A DNA stretch of 17,431 bases from positions 1 to 17,431 of the forward strand of contig JAVHVN010000091.1 in assembly GCA_032160545.1 (NCBI GenBank), in the 5' to 3' direction. This stretch comes from DATGFB01 sp032160545. Lineage in GTDB: Bacteria > Actinomycetota > Actinomycetes > Mycobacteriales > Jatrophihabitantaceae. The notes beneath the pieces were generated by a model, which was not told the DNA's origin, ran no database searches, and saw nothing but the letters and a program-made list of their open reading frames with translations. A program made the translations under genes and the position numbers. Shown one piece after another: positions 6,812 through 13,712 of the stretch; the first letter of the stretch is position 1, and every line of letters starts with the position of its first letter.

Positions 6812-6834
6812 CTGTCGGAGGGGACTCCTACCGT
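6812..6834 (+). promoter_or_regulatory. PafBC-type (RecA-independent DNA damage) promoter candidate
   Basis: CTGTCGGAG (6812-6820), an 8-nt spacer and TACCGT (6829-6834) match the mycobacterial motif TTGTCRGTG-N8-TANNNT at 7 of 9 positions of the first element, with exact spacing and a full TANNNT. Transcription would begin near 6841, leaving a leader of about 30 nt that contains GGGAG before the ATG at 6871. The motif is established for damage-induced, RecA/LexA-independent genes; its action here is inferred. Confidence 0.6.
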
Positions 6835-6870
6835 CCGGGGCAGTGGATCTCCGACGAACGGGAGTAACCG

Positions 6871-7074
6871 ATGCTCATCGACTGCGACACCTGCACCATC
6901 CGCGGTGCCGGGTGCGGCGACTGCGTCATGACGGTCATTCTCGGCAATCCGGCTGTTCCGGTGGAACTCGACGACGTCGAGCGCGGTGCCGTCGACGCGC
7001 TCGCCGCGGCTGGGCTCGTACCGCCGCTGCGGCTCGTGTCCGGATTGTCCGAACGCAATCAGGACATTGCGTGA
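6871..7074 (+). CDS. Small CxxC...CxxC protein, putative zinc-binding
   Basis: A 67-residue protein with no signal peptide or membrane segment. C5-D-T-C8 and C15-G-D-C18 form a paired CxxC knuckle that could bind zinc or iron. The rest, VELDDVERGAVDALAAAGLV followed by PPLRLV, is helical and then ends in a short polar tail. I recall similar unnamed small proteins next to NlpC/P60 genes in actinobacteria, but I know no function for them. The start is clear: ATG at 6871 with GGGAG (6860-6864) 6 nt upstream, unlike the leaderless genes around it. The promoter upstream resembles the PafBC DNA-damage type. The gap to NlpC/P60 contains another promoter and a riboswitch, so it is probably a separate transcript. 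The reading frame is confident; the role is unknown. Confidence 0.82.
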   Translation: MLIDCDTCTIRGAGCGDCVMTVILGNPAVPVELDDVERGAVDALAAAGLVPPLRLVSGLSERNQDIA

Positions 7075-7115
7075 GATTCGTCATGACACGCGTCGGTGAG
7101 AAACCGCGGGGCACG

Positions 7116-7144
7116 TTGCATCGGCTCGAACCGGGCCGTAACCT
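7116..7144 (+). promoter_or_regulatory. Sigma-A-type promoter upstream of the riboswitch
   Basis: TTGCAT (7116-7121), a 17-nt spacer and TAACCT (7139-7144) form the best two-element promoter of the window. Transcription would start near 7151 and produce a leader of roughly 240 nt containing the ydaO-type aptamer before the NlpC/P60 start. Confidence 0.6.
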
Positions 7145-7218
7145 TTCCGAGACCTTGCGGCTGGCTGACGACCGAACCGGACGTCACCCGAGGTCACCGC
7201 CGAATCGCACGAGATCCG

Positions 7219-7376
7219 TCGCGCTCTCTCTCCGGAGCACAGCGGGTCGCGAACCGGGGACCCAACAGTTCCCTGGGGTGAATCGGCACGTCACACCGGC
7301 TCCCGCCGGAGGGTCGTGCCGTAGGGCTTCTTCCGGCCCGAACCCGTCAGCTAACTCGGTAGGCGGCAGAGGAAGA
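7219..7376 (+). ncRNA. c-di-AMP riboswitch (ydaO/yuaA type)
   Basis: The leader contains the conserved blocks of the ydaO/yuaA aptamer in order: GGAGCACAGCGGGTCGCGAA, ACCGGGGACCCAAC, GGGGTGAATCGG, GCCGTAGGGC, then CCCGAACCCGTCAGCTAA and TCGGTAGGC. The family senses cyclic di-AMP and in actinobacteria commonly precedes genes for cell-wall hydrolases (NlpC/P60, Rpf), which fits the gene directly downstream. The outer edges are approximate because P1 pairing was judged by eye. The predicted 3' end runs into the purine-rich stretch GAGGAAGAAAGGG that may serve as ribosome binding site. In other bacteria ligand binding usually turns expression off; the direction here cannot be read from sequence. 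Confidence 0.93.
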
Positions 7377-7385
7377 AAGGGTTCA

Positions 7386-7399
7386 CGCCAACTGTGGCG
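7386..7399 (+). other. Small hairpin across the NlpC/P60 start codon
   Basis: CGCCA-ACTG-TGGCG forms a perfect 5-bp stem with a 4-nt loop, and the GTG start (7394-7396) lies in the loop and 3' arm. CGCC (7386-7389) could instead pair with GGCG (7362-7365) at the 3' edge of the aptamer. This would allow a translation-level switch, but the stem is short and the idea is inference only. Confidence 0.35.
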
Positions 7400-8443
7400 A
7401 TTCGACTCCCCCGTCGTATGCAGTTCGTTCTCTCGACCGCAGCGCTCGTCGCAGCGCTGACCACCGCCGTGGTGGTGCCGTCCATCGCCGCGGCAACCCC
7501 CGACCAGCCGGCACCGACCGTGACGAGCGTCCAGCAGCGCCTCGGCGCGCTGGCCCTGAAGAACACCGACCTCGTCGAGAAGTTCGACCGCGCGCGCATC
7601 GACGTCGCCACGAAGCAGCGGGCGGCGACCGAGGCCTCCGCAGCCGCGACGCGCGCCGCCGCCGACTTCGACGCAGCCCGCAGCGACGTGTCGGCCACCA
7701 TGGCCGCGGCCTACGAGGGCGGTTCGTTCAGTGCCACCGGCGCTCTGCTGTCCAGCAACAGCGGGCAGAACTACCTCGAGAAGCTGCAGACGCTCGACAT
7801 GCTCTCCGCCCACGCCACCCAAGTGGCTGCCCGGCTCCAGACGGCCAACGCGAATGCCGACGCAGCGTCGGCGAAGGCGGCGACGCTGCTCAAGGCAGCC
7901 AAGGCCCTCGAGGCCACGCTGACGGGCCAGCGCACCGAACTGGACAAGCAGATCTCGAACTACCGCACGCTGCTAGCCACGCTCAACAGCGCGCAGCGGG
8001 CCGACTACCAGCGCGCGCTTGCCCCGCCGGTCAGCACGACGGCGCTCACCACGGTCACGGCAAGCGTCCTGGCCGCCCCGGTCAGCAACAAGGCCGCGGT
8101 CGCCGTCAAGTTCGCGCTCGCTCAGGTCGGCAAGCCCTACGTGTACGGCGCCGCCGGTCCGGACTCGTACGACTGCTCGGGGCTGACGATGGCGTCCTGG
8201 GCAGCGGCGGGCGTCTCGCTGCCCCACTCGTCGGAGATGCAGTTCACGATGGGGACATCGGTGTCGATGAACGCACTCGCACCAGGCGACCTGGTGTTCA
8301 TGTACGGCCCGCCGCCCGGCCACGTCACCATCTACATCGGCGACGGGATGATGGTGTCCGCACCGACCGAGGGGCAAAACGTCAGCGTGGTGCCGGTGAG
8401 CTCGTTCAGCTCCGACATCGTCGGGGCGCGCCGCTTCGGCTGA
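7394..8443 (+). CDS. Secreted NlpC/P60 peptidoglycan hydrolase (RipC-like)
   Basis: A 349-residue exported enzyme predicted to cut peptide stems of peptidoglycan, probably gamma-D-Glu-meso-DAP bonds. The N-terminus has Arg residues (RLPRR), a hydrophobic core (about 11-30) and a likely cleavage near SIAAA. Residues about 40-210 are Ala-rich coiled coil, as in regulatory domains of Rip-type hydrolases. The C-terminal NlpC/P60 domain (about 235-349) shows C261 in YDCSGLT and H310 in PGHVTIYIGDG. The third catalytic position, 12 residues after the His (Glu in RipA, His in many relatives), is S322 here. The GTG at 7394 is preferred over ATG 7418 because it keeps the basic n-region. The position matches Rv2190c. 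Expression is probably controlled by c-di-AMP. The peptidase lipoprotein gene follows after 38 nt. Confidence 0.92.
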   Translation: MAIRLPRRMQFVLSTAALVAALTTAVVVPSIAAATPDQPAPTVTSVQQRLGALALKNTDLVEKFDRARIDVATKQRAATEASAAATRAAADFDAARSDVSATMAAAYEGGSFSATGALLSSNSGQNYLEKLQTLDMLSAHATQVAARLQTANANADAASAKAATLLKAAKALEATLTGQRTELDKQISNYRTLLATLNSAQRADYQRALAPPVSTTALTTVTASVLAAPVSNKAAVAVKFALAQVGKPYVYGAAGPDSYDCSGLTMASWAAAGVSLPHSSEMQFTMGTSVSMNALAPGDLVFMYGPPPGHVTIYIGDGMMVSAPTEGQNVSVVPVSSFSSDIVGARRFG

Positions 8444-8481
8444 CCTCGGTCCGGTCAGGTTCCATCAGCGATCATGGGCGC

Positions 8482-9768
8482 GTGCCACTGATCCCTCGCC
8501 CGTCACGACGGCCGCGCCGGTTCGGCGCGGCCGTCGCGTGTGTGGCGTTGCTGCTCGCCGGATGCGGCGGGCACTCGGGCGCGTCGGCACGGCCGCCAAC
8601 GCTGGCCGAGGTGAGCGCACTCCTGGCGCGGCACGGCGCGGCGGTCACCGGCCACTCCGGCTCGAAGTTCCTGGCCGACGTGGACGCTTCAGGTGCAGCC
8701 ACCGACTTCCGCACCCGGCAGTCCGCCGAGATCGCGGCGCTCGCCGCGGTGCCCCTGCAATCGTGGTCGTACCAGGTCTCGTCACCCGTCACCGACGGGG
8801 CGGCGCTCGCTGCGGCAAGCAAGCGGTTCGGCGCGCCCGCCACCATCGTGCACCTGTCCTTGCAGTACCAACTGGCCGGCGTAGACCCCGAGCCGTCCGT
8901 GCACGACCTCTGGTGGACCTTCGTCCGGCGCGGGGGGTCGGTGTTCGCCGCGGCCGACGACGACCTCGCGCGGACCGGCGGGACGAGCTGGCGCGGGCCG
9001 TGGGACTTCGGGCCGGTGCAGGTGTACCGGGGCGCTGCGAGTCTCGTGCTGAGCCATCCGGGCAGCGGTGTGAACCCCGCCGCAATCGGGGCCGCCGCCG
9101 ACGCGGCCGTCCGGGCGGTGTCGGGCGTGATCGGAACCGGATGGGCGCAGCGGGTCGGGGTCGTCGTCACCTCCTCGGCCACCGAGCTCGACGCGCTGGG
9201 TGGCGACTCCGCGGTGACGGATATATCCGCGGTCACGGTCTTCGACCTCGCCCCTGGCGCCGACGGCGCGCCGACCGGTGCCCGGGTGCTCCTCGACCCG
9301 GCGAGCGTTGCCCGGCTGACGCCCACCGGCCTCGCGACCGTCCTGCGCCACGAGATCACGCATATCGCCACGGCGGCCGCGACCACGATCAACTCGCCGC
9401 GATGGCTGGTCGAGGGACTCGCAGAGTACGTCGCGAACCTCGGCGATCGGCGCCCGCCGACGACGATCGCCGCCGAGCTGCGCCGGGAAGTCGTGGCCGG
9501 CACGGTGCCGGCCGCGCTGCCGACCGACGCCGAGTTCGCCGCTGGCGCTGCGCGCGCGGCCCAGGCCTACGAGGAATCCTGGCTGGCGTGCCGGCTGATC
9601 GCCGCGCGCGCCGGCACCGCGGGGCTGCTGCGGCTGTACCGGACGGTCGGTGCAAGCGCCGCTCCCGGCGACGGGCCGGTGACCACGGGGATGCGTGCCG
9701 TGTTGCACGAATCCGTCGCACAGTTCGTGGCCCAGTGGCGGGCCTATCTGACGAGAACGCTGCGATGA
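8482..9768 (+). CDS. Predicted lipoprotein with gluzincin (peptidase MA-like) HExxH domain
   Basis: A 428-residue exported protein. The Arg-rich N-terminus (RPSRRPRRF) and hydrophobic stretch end in the lipobox LLAGC28, so it is probably a lipid-anchored surface protein; Tat export is possible because of the twin Arg. Residues about 40-230 are a domain I do not recognise. The C-terminal part has the zinc site H290-E-I-T-H294, and E311 in WLVEGLAEY as third ligand, a gluzincin arrangement. A metallopeptidase role is likely, the substrate unknown. It occupies the Rv2189c position. The GTG at 8482 lies 6 nt after GATCAT, a weak -10, so it may have its own leaderless promoter as well as read-through from the riboswitch gene. 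Its stop overlaps the pimB' start in ATGA, implying translational coupling. Confidence 0.85.
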   Translation: MPLIPRPSRRPRRFGAAVACVALLLAGCGGHSGASARPPTLAEVSALLARHGAAVTGHSGSKFLADVDASGAATDFRTRQSAEIAALAAVPLQSWSYQVSSPVTDGAALAAASKRFGAPATIVHLSLQYQLAGVDPEPSVHDLWWTFVRRGGSVFAAADDDLARTGGTSWRGPWDFGPVQVYRGAASLVLSHPGSGVNPAAIGAAADAAVRAVSGVIGTGWAQRVGVVVTSSATELDALGGDSAVTDISAVTVFDLAPGADGAPTGARVLLDPASVARLTPTGLATVLRHEITHIATAAATTINSPRWLVEGLAEYVANLGDRRPPTTIAAELRREVVAGTVPAALPTDAEFAAGAARAAQAYEESWLACRLIAARAGTAGLLRLYRTVGASAAPGDGPVTTGMRAVLHESVAQFVAQWRAYLTRTLR

Positions 9769-10886
9769 GGCGGACGCTGATCGTCACGAACGACTTCCCG
9801 CCCCGGCAGGGCGGTATCCAGTCGTTCGTCGCGGAACTCGCGCGCCGGCAGCCCCCGGGCAGCGTGGTCGTCTACGCATCCGACTCAGCCGGCTCCGCCG
9901 AGTACGACGCCGCCCAGCAGTTCCCGGTCGTACGGCATCCCACCGGGCTGCTGCTGCCGACTCCCGCCGCGCGCTCCCGAGTGCTCGCCACCATGCATGC
10001 CCACGACTGCACAGCGGTCTGGTTCGGCGCCTCCGCGCCGCTCGGCCTGCTGGCGACGTCGGTCCGCGGCGCCGGCGCCGAACGGATCGTCGCGAGCAGC
10101 CACGGCCACGAGATCGGGTGGGCGCGGCTGCCTGGCGGGCGGCAGGCGCTGCGCCGCATCGGCAGGACGTGCGACGTCATCACCTACCTCGGCGAGTACA
10201 CCCGTAGCCGGATCGCCGGGGCCCTCGGCCCCCACGCGCGGCTCGAGCAGTTGTCACCGGGGGTGGACGTCGAGACCTTCCACCCGGGCATCGATCCGAC
10301 CGCGCTGCGGGCGCGGCTCGGCCTGGCCGATCGCCGGGTTGTCGTGTGCGTCTCGCGGCTGGTGCCACGCAAGGGGCAGGACACCTTGATCGAGGCGCTG
10401 CCCGCGGTGCACGAGGCCGTGCCCGACGCCGCCCTGCTCATCGTCGGCTCCGGTCCGTACCGCGAGCAGCTCGAGGCGTCCGTGCGGCGCCTGGGCCTCG
10501 AGCGCTCGGTGGTGTTCACCGGGGGCGTCCCGCAGGTCGAGCTGCCGCGGCACTACGCGGCGGGCGACGTCTTCGCCATGCCGTGCCGCACCCGCCGCGC
10601 CGGCATGGACGTCGAGGGCCTCGGCATCGTCTACCTGGAGGCCTCAGCCGTGGGACTGCCCGTCGTCGCCGGGGACTCCGGGGGTGCGCCCGACGCGGTG
10701 CGCGAGAACGAGACCGGCTACGTCGTGCCCGGAGGCGACCCTGCCGCGCTGGCGCGCCGGCTCACCGAGCTGCTCGGCGATCCCGCCGCGCGCGACCGCA
10801 TGGGCAAGGCGGGTCGGGCCTGGGTCGAGCGGGAGTGGCGTTGGGACGTGCTGGCCGAGCGCCTGCGCGGATTGTTGCAGGACTGA
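9765..10886 (+). CDS. pimB: GT4 glycosyltransferase, PimB'-like mannosyltransferase
   Basis: A 373-residue GT-B fold enzyme of family GT4. By similarity to mycobacterial/corynebacterial PimB' (Rv2188c) it adds the second mannose from GDP-mannose to phosphatidylinositol monomannoside on the cytosolic face of the membrane. Seen in the sequence are the N-terminal TNDFPPRQGGIQSFVAELA acceptor-side loop, SSHGHEIGW, R198 and K203 in SRLVPRKGQDTLIEA for the sugar-nucleotide phosphates, and the EX7E motif E284-GLGIVYL-E292. No signal peptide is present, as expected. The ATG overlaps the upstream stop by 4 bp. The neighbouring fadD15-type gene is also next to pimB' in M. tuberculosis. The family and context are strong, but acceptor specificity cannot be proven from sequence. 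Confidence 0.9.
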   Translation: MRRTLIVTNDFPPRQGGIQSFVAELARRQPPGSVVVYASDSAGSAEYDAAQQFPVVRHPTGLLLPTPAARSRVLATMHAHDCTAVWFGASAPLGLLATSVRGAGAERIVASSHGHEIGWARLPGGRQALRRIGRTCDVITYLGEYTRSRIAGALGPHARLEQLSPGVDVETFHPGIDPTALRARLGLADRRVVVCVSRLVPRKGQDTLIEALPAVHEAVPDAALLIVGSGPYREQLEASVRRLGLERSVVFTGGVPQVELPRHYAAGDVFAMPCRTRRAGMDVEGLGIVYLEASAVGLPVVAGDSGGAPDAVRENETGYVVPGGDPAALARRLTELLGDPAARDRMGKAGRAWVEREWRWDVLAERLRGLLQD

Positions 10887-10909
10887 GGGCTCCGGGGGGT
10901 CTCTCAGTC
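10881..10909. terminator. Inverted repeat between convergent genes, possible bidirectional terminator
   Basis: GACTGAG (10881-10887) and CTCAGTC (10903-10909) form a perfect 7-bp stem with a 15-nt loop. The stem includes both stop codons of the convergent pimB' and fadD15 genes. No U-tract follows. Part of the symmetry arises simply because both proteins end Asp-stop (GACTGA), so a terminator role is tentative. Confidence 0.35.
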
Positions 10910-12712
10910 GCCCTTGCCGCCCGCATACAGCGCGGCGATCTGCTCGGCACACTCGCTCACGACGACGTTGCGCTTGAGCTTCATCGACGGGGTGAGCTGG
11001 CCGCCGGCTTCGGTCCAGTCCTCCTCGAGGATGGTGAACTTGCGGATCGACTCGGCCTTCGACACCGCCTTGTTCGCGTCGTCGATCGCGTTCTGGATCT
11101 CGGCGTGCAGCTCGGGATCGTCGGCGAGGGACGCGATCGTCGTGTCGGCGGGCTTGCCGTGCTGGTCGAGCCATTGCGGGAACGACTCGGGGTCGATGGT
11201 GACCAGGGCGGCGATGAAGGGCTTCTGGTCGCCCACCACCAGGCATTGGCTGACGAGCCAGTGCGCGCGAACGCGGTCCTCCAGAACCGCCGGCGCGACG
11301 TTCTTGCCGCCGGCCGTGACGATCAGCTCCTTCTTGCGCCCCGTGATCCGGACGTAGCCCTCGTCATCGATCTCGCCGATGTCGCCGGTGTGGAACCAGC
11401 CGTCGGTGTCGATCGCCTCGGAGGTCGCCGACTCGTTCTGCCAGTAGCCGTCGAAGACCATCGGGGACTTGAACAGCAGCTCGCCGTCGTCGGCCACCCG
11501 GACGGTGACGCCACCGACGGGCCGGCCGACCGTGCCGACCTTCAGCGCGTCGGGACGGTTCACGGTGACGCCCGCGGTCGTCTCGGTGAGGCCGTACCCC
11601 TCGTAGATGGTCACGCCGACGCCACGGAAGAAGTGACCCAGGCGGGCACCGAGCGGCGCACCGCCGGACACTGCGGCGACGCAGTTGCCGCCGAGCGCGG
11701 CACGCAGCTTGCCGTACACCAGGCGGTCGAAGACGGCGTGCTTCAGCTTCAACGGCAGTGGCGCAGGGCGACCGCCGACCGTCGCCTCGGAGTATGCGAT
11801 GGCGACCGCCTCGGCCGCATCGAAGATCTTGCCCTTACCGCTGGCGTGCGCCCGCTGCTTGGCCGAGTTGTAGACCTTCTCGAAGACTCGGGGCACGGCC
11901 AGCACGAACGTCGGCTTGAAGCCCGCGAGGTCGTCCAACAGGTTCTTGACGTCGGGCGTGTGGCCGAGCGTGCAGCCCGCGGCCAGGGCGCCGATCTCGA
12001 TCGCGCGGCCGAACACGTGCGCGATCGGCAGGAAGAGCAGCGTCGAGGTGCGCTGGTTGAAGAACTCGTCGAGGCCGTCCCGCAGTTCGACCACCTCGTT
12101 GACGAAGCTGCGGTGGACGAGCCGGCAGCCCTTGGGGCGGCCCGTCGTGCCGGACGTGTAGATGATCGACGCGAGGTCGTCGAAGTGCACCGCCTCGCGG
12201 CGCTTCGTGACCTCGTCGTCGGAGACCTCGCCGTCGGCGGACACCAGCGCTTCGAGGCCCCCCGCGTCGAAGGACCAGACGTGCTCGAGGTCGGGCGACT
12301 GGGCGCGCACCCCCTCGACGATCGCCAGGTGCTCGGCCGTCTCGACGAACGCGGCCCGGGCACCGGAGTCGGACAGGATCCAGTCGACCTGCTCGGCGCT
12401 CGAGGTCTCGTAGATCGGGACGACCGCGGCGCCGACGGTGAACAGCGCCATGTCGACGAGCGTCCACTCGTAGCGGGTCTTGCTCATCACCGCGACGCGG
12501 TCGCCGTGCTGGATGCCGGCGGCGATCAGCCCTTTCGCGACCGCGGTCACCTCGTCGGCGAACTGGCGCGCCGTGACGTCCGTCCAGACGCCGTTCGCAC
12601 GCCGCCGCAACGCGACGTGCGCGGGGCGGTTCGCGGCGTTGGCGAAGACGAAATCAGCGGTGTTGGTCTCGGTCAGCGACGTGACCTGGCTGGCGACGTG
12701 GAGCTCGCGCAC
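10904..12712 (-). CDS. fadD15: Long-chain fatty-acid-CoA ligase (FadD15-like)
   Basis: A 602-residue AMP-forming acyl-CoA synthetase that activates fatty acids with ATP and CoA, cytosolic or membrane-associated. Motifs in order: YTSGTTGRPKG (P-loop, about 185-195), FLPIAHVFGR, YEGYGLTETTAGVT, GWFHTGDIGEIDDEGY, and ITGRKKELIVTAGGKNVAP with the hinge. SKAESIRKFTILEEDWT and TPSMKLKRN carry the C-terminal catalytic Lys region. Length and position next to pimB' match Rv2187 (about 600 residues). I chose the GTG at 12712 because GAGAGGA lies about 10 nt upstream and homologues start here; another in-frame GTG at 12748 would add 12 residues. Further upstream open frame is not coding-like. It is divergent from the SRPBCC genes and may supply acyl-CoA for envelope lipids such as acylated PIMs (inference). 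Confidence 0.93.
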   Translation of the reverse strand: MRELHVASQVTSLTETNTADFVFANAANRPAHVALRRRANGVWTDVTARQFADEVTAVAKGLIAAGIQHGDRVAVMSKTRYEWTLVDMALFTVGAAVVPIYETSSAEQVDWILSDSGARAAFVETAEHLAIVEGVRAQSPDLEHVWSFDAGGLEALVSADGEVSDDEVTKRREAVHFDDLASIIYTSGTTGRPKGCRLVHRSFVNEVVELRDGLDEFFNQRTSTLLFLPIAHVFGRAIEIGALAAGCTLGHTPDVKNLLDDLAGFKPTFVLAVPRVFEKVYNSAKQRAHASGKGKIFDAAEAVAIAYSEATVGGRPAPLPLKLKHAVFDRLVYGKLRAALGGNCVAAVSGGAPLGARLGHFFRGVGVTIYEGYGLTETTAGVTVNRPDALKVGTVGRPVGGVTVRVADDGELLFKSPMVFDGYWQNESATSEAIDTDGWFHTGDIGEIDDEGYVRITGRKKELIVTAGGKNVAPAVLEDRVRAHWLVSQCLVVGDQKPFIAALVTIDPESFPQWLDQHGKPADTTIASLADDPELHAEIQNAIDDANKAVSKAESIRKFTILEEDWTEAGGQLTPSMKLKRNVVVSECAEQIAALYAGGKGD

Positions 12713-12786
12713 TCGTCCGCCGTCCTCTCGACAGAAGGGGATTCGCACTGTGACGGCACGGTTACCGCCGAGTTGCGTACGGCAGA

Positions 12787-12815
12787 ACGGTAACGCGTCC
12801 GGCGTCACCTGGCAC
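12787..12815 (-). promoter_or_regulatory. Promoter candidate of fadD15
   Basis: On the minus strand GTGCCA (12815-12810), a 17-nt spacer and TACCGT (12792-12787) give a sigma-A-like pair, with 4 of 6 matches to TTGACA and a full TANNNT. Transcription would begin near 12780, leaving a leader of about 70 nt to the GTG at 12712. Confidence 0.42.
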
Positions 12816-12838
12816 CTTGTGCGGGATGCCCGCCGTGG

Positions 12839-12844
12839 CAGCAT
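12839..12844 (+). promoter_or_regulatory. Weak -10 box of the first SRPBCC gene
   Basis: CAGCAT lies 7 nt before the GTG at 12852 and overlaps the ATG at 12843. TTGTGC occurs 16 nt upstream. The same layout recurs at 16290 (CAGGAT, 7 nt, GTG). It hints that the GTG may be the true, leaderless start. Confidence 0.28.
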
Positions 12845-13250
12845 GTCCGGCGTGCCGGACATCGACGTGATCGACTCGACGTGGATCTGCGCCCGGCCAC
12901 GGCAGGTCGCCGCGGTCGTCGCCGAACCGGCCAACTGGCGACGCTGGTGGCCGAAGCTGCGCCTGGACGTCGAGGAATGGCGCGGGAACAAGGGCGTCAG
13001 GTGGACGGTGCAGGCACCTGAGCTCGCGGCCGCCGGCACCATGGAGATCTGGCTCGAGCCCGCGTTCGACGGGGTCGTCGTGCACTACTTCCTGCGCCTG
13101 GACGGGGTCGGCGGCCGCCCGATGGGTGCGCGGCGCGCCGCCGCGGCGGCCGACGCGGCGCGGCGCGGGGTGAAGCAGACGTTCTGGGCGCTGGGCGACC
13201 AGCTCGACCCCGGCCGAACGGCACGGGTGGCGGCGCCGAACCCGCGGTAG
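12843..13250 (+). CDS. SRPBCC (START-like) family protein, Rv2186c position
   Basis: A protein of 135 residues (132 if it starts at the GTG at 12852, which fits a leaderless promoter). The N-terminal IDVIDSTWICARPRQVAAVV and PANWRRWWPKLRLDVEEWRG follow the SRPBCC/polyketide-cyclase pattern of a first strand, two helices and a W-rich turn. Then come the strands VRWTVQAPELAAAGTMEIWL and VVVHYFLRLDG, and a long C-terminal helix. The fold encloses a hydrophobic pocket for a lipid-like ligand. No catalytic residues can be named and the ligand is unknown. The C-terminus is Ala/Arg-rich and basic. It is divergent from fadD15 (about 130 bp shared control region) and lies 18 nt before the second SRPBCC gene. 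Its family membership is less obvious than that of its neighbour. Confidence 0.78.
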   Translation: MSGVPDIDVIDSTWICARPRQVAAVVAEPANWRRWWPKLRLDVEEWRGNKGVRWTVQAPELAAAGTMEIWLEPAFDGVVVHYFLRLDGVGGRPMGARRAAAAADAARRGVKQTFWALGDQLDPGRTARVAAPNPR

Positions 13251-13255
13251 CTCGG

Positions 13256-13261
13256 TAGCCT
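13256..13261 (+). promoter_or_regulatory. -10 box of a leaderless promoter for the second SRPBCC gene
   Basis: TAGCCT is followed by 7 nt (CTTCGGA) and the ATG at 13269. No Shine-Dalgarno is present and no clear -35 is seen. The second SRPBCC gene, ArsA and the small Cys protein may thus form their own transcript. Confidence 0.48.
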
Positions 13262-13268
13262 CTTCGGA

Positions 13269-13712
13269 ATGGCGGACCAGTCGAGGCAGTCGATCGTCAT
13301 CGACGCCGCTCCGGCGGCGATCATGGCCGTCATCGCCGACTTCGCAAACTACCCCCAATGGGCTGCCTCGGTGAAGAGCGCCGACGTGCTCGAGACCGGT
13401 TCCGACGGCCGGCCGCGGCACGTGGCGCTCGTCCTCGACGCCGGGATAGTGCGCGACCAGTACGAGCTGGTCTACACCTGGACCGGAACCGAGCGGGTGG
13501 AGTGGACGCTGGTGCGCGGTCAGATGATGCGCGCGCAGGAGGGCTCGTACGTGCTGCACGAGACACAGCCCGGCCGCACCGAGGTGACGTACACCCTGTC
13601 GGTCGACCTGGCGATCCCGATGCTGGGCATGCTGAAGCGCAAGGCCGAGCGGGTGGTCATGGACACCGCTCTCAAGGAGCTGAAGAAGCGCGTCGAAGCG
13701 GTGAACGTCTGA
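13269..13712 (+). CDS. SRPBCC (START-like) family protein, Rv2185c-like
   Basis: A 147-residue cytosolic protein with a clear SRPBCC/cyclase-dehydrase pattern: QSIVIDAAPAAIMAVIADFA, NYPQWAASVKSADVLE, then strands RHVALVLDAGIVRDQYELVY, VEWTLVRGQMMRAQEGSYVL and TEVTYTLSVDLAIPMLG. It closes with the C-terminal helix LKRKAERVVMDTALKELKKR. From memory this ending closely resembles M. tuberculosis Rv2185c. The fold binds hydrophobic ligands, and no enzymatic residue is evident. The stop codon is followed at once by the GTG of the ArsA-like gene (TGAGTG), so the two are almost certainly co-translated. This suggests the SRPBCC protein and the ATPase act together, perhaps in lipid or hydrophobic-protein handling (inference). 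Confidence 0.9.
   Translation: MADQSRQSIVIDAAPAAIMAVIADFANYPQWAASVKSADVLETGSDGRPRHVALVLDAGIVRDQYELVYTWTGTERVEWTLVRGQMMRAQEGSYVLHETQPGRTEVTYTLSVDLAIPMLGMLKRKAERVVMDTALKELKKRVEAVNV

Noticed and set aside
10346..12793. An 815-codon open frame on the plus strand over pimB' and fadD15
   Set aside because: It overlaps pimB' out of frame and is antisense to a motif-complete acyl-CoA synthetase; no family pattern is visible.
12713..13042. N-terminal extension of fadD15 up to 13042
   Set aside because: It would run through the divergent SRPBCC gene and promoter region; the residues do not resemble the family, and length fits the GTG at 12712.
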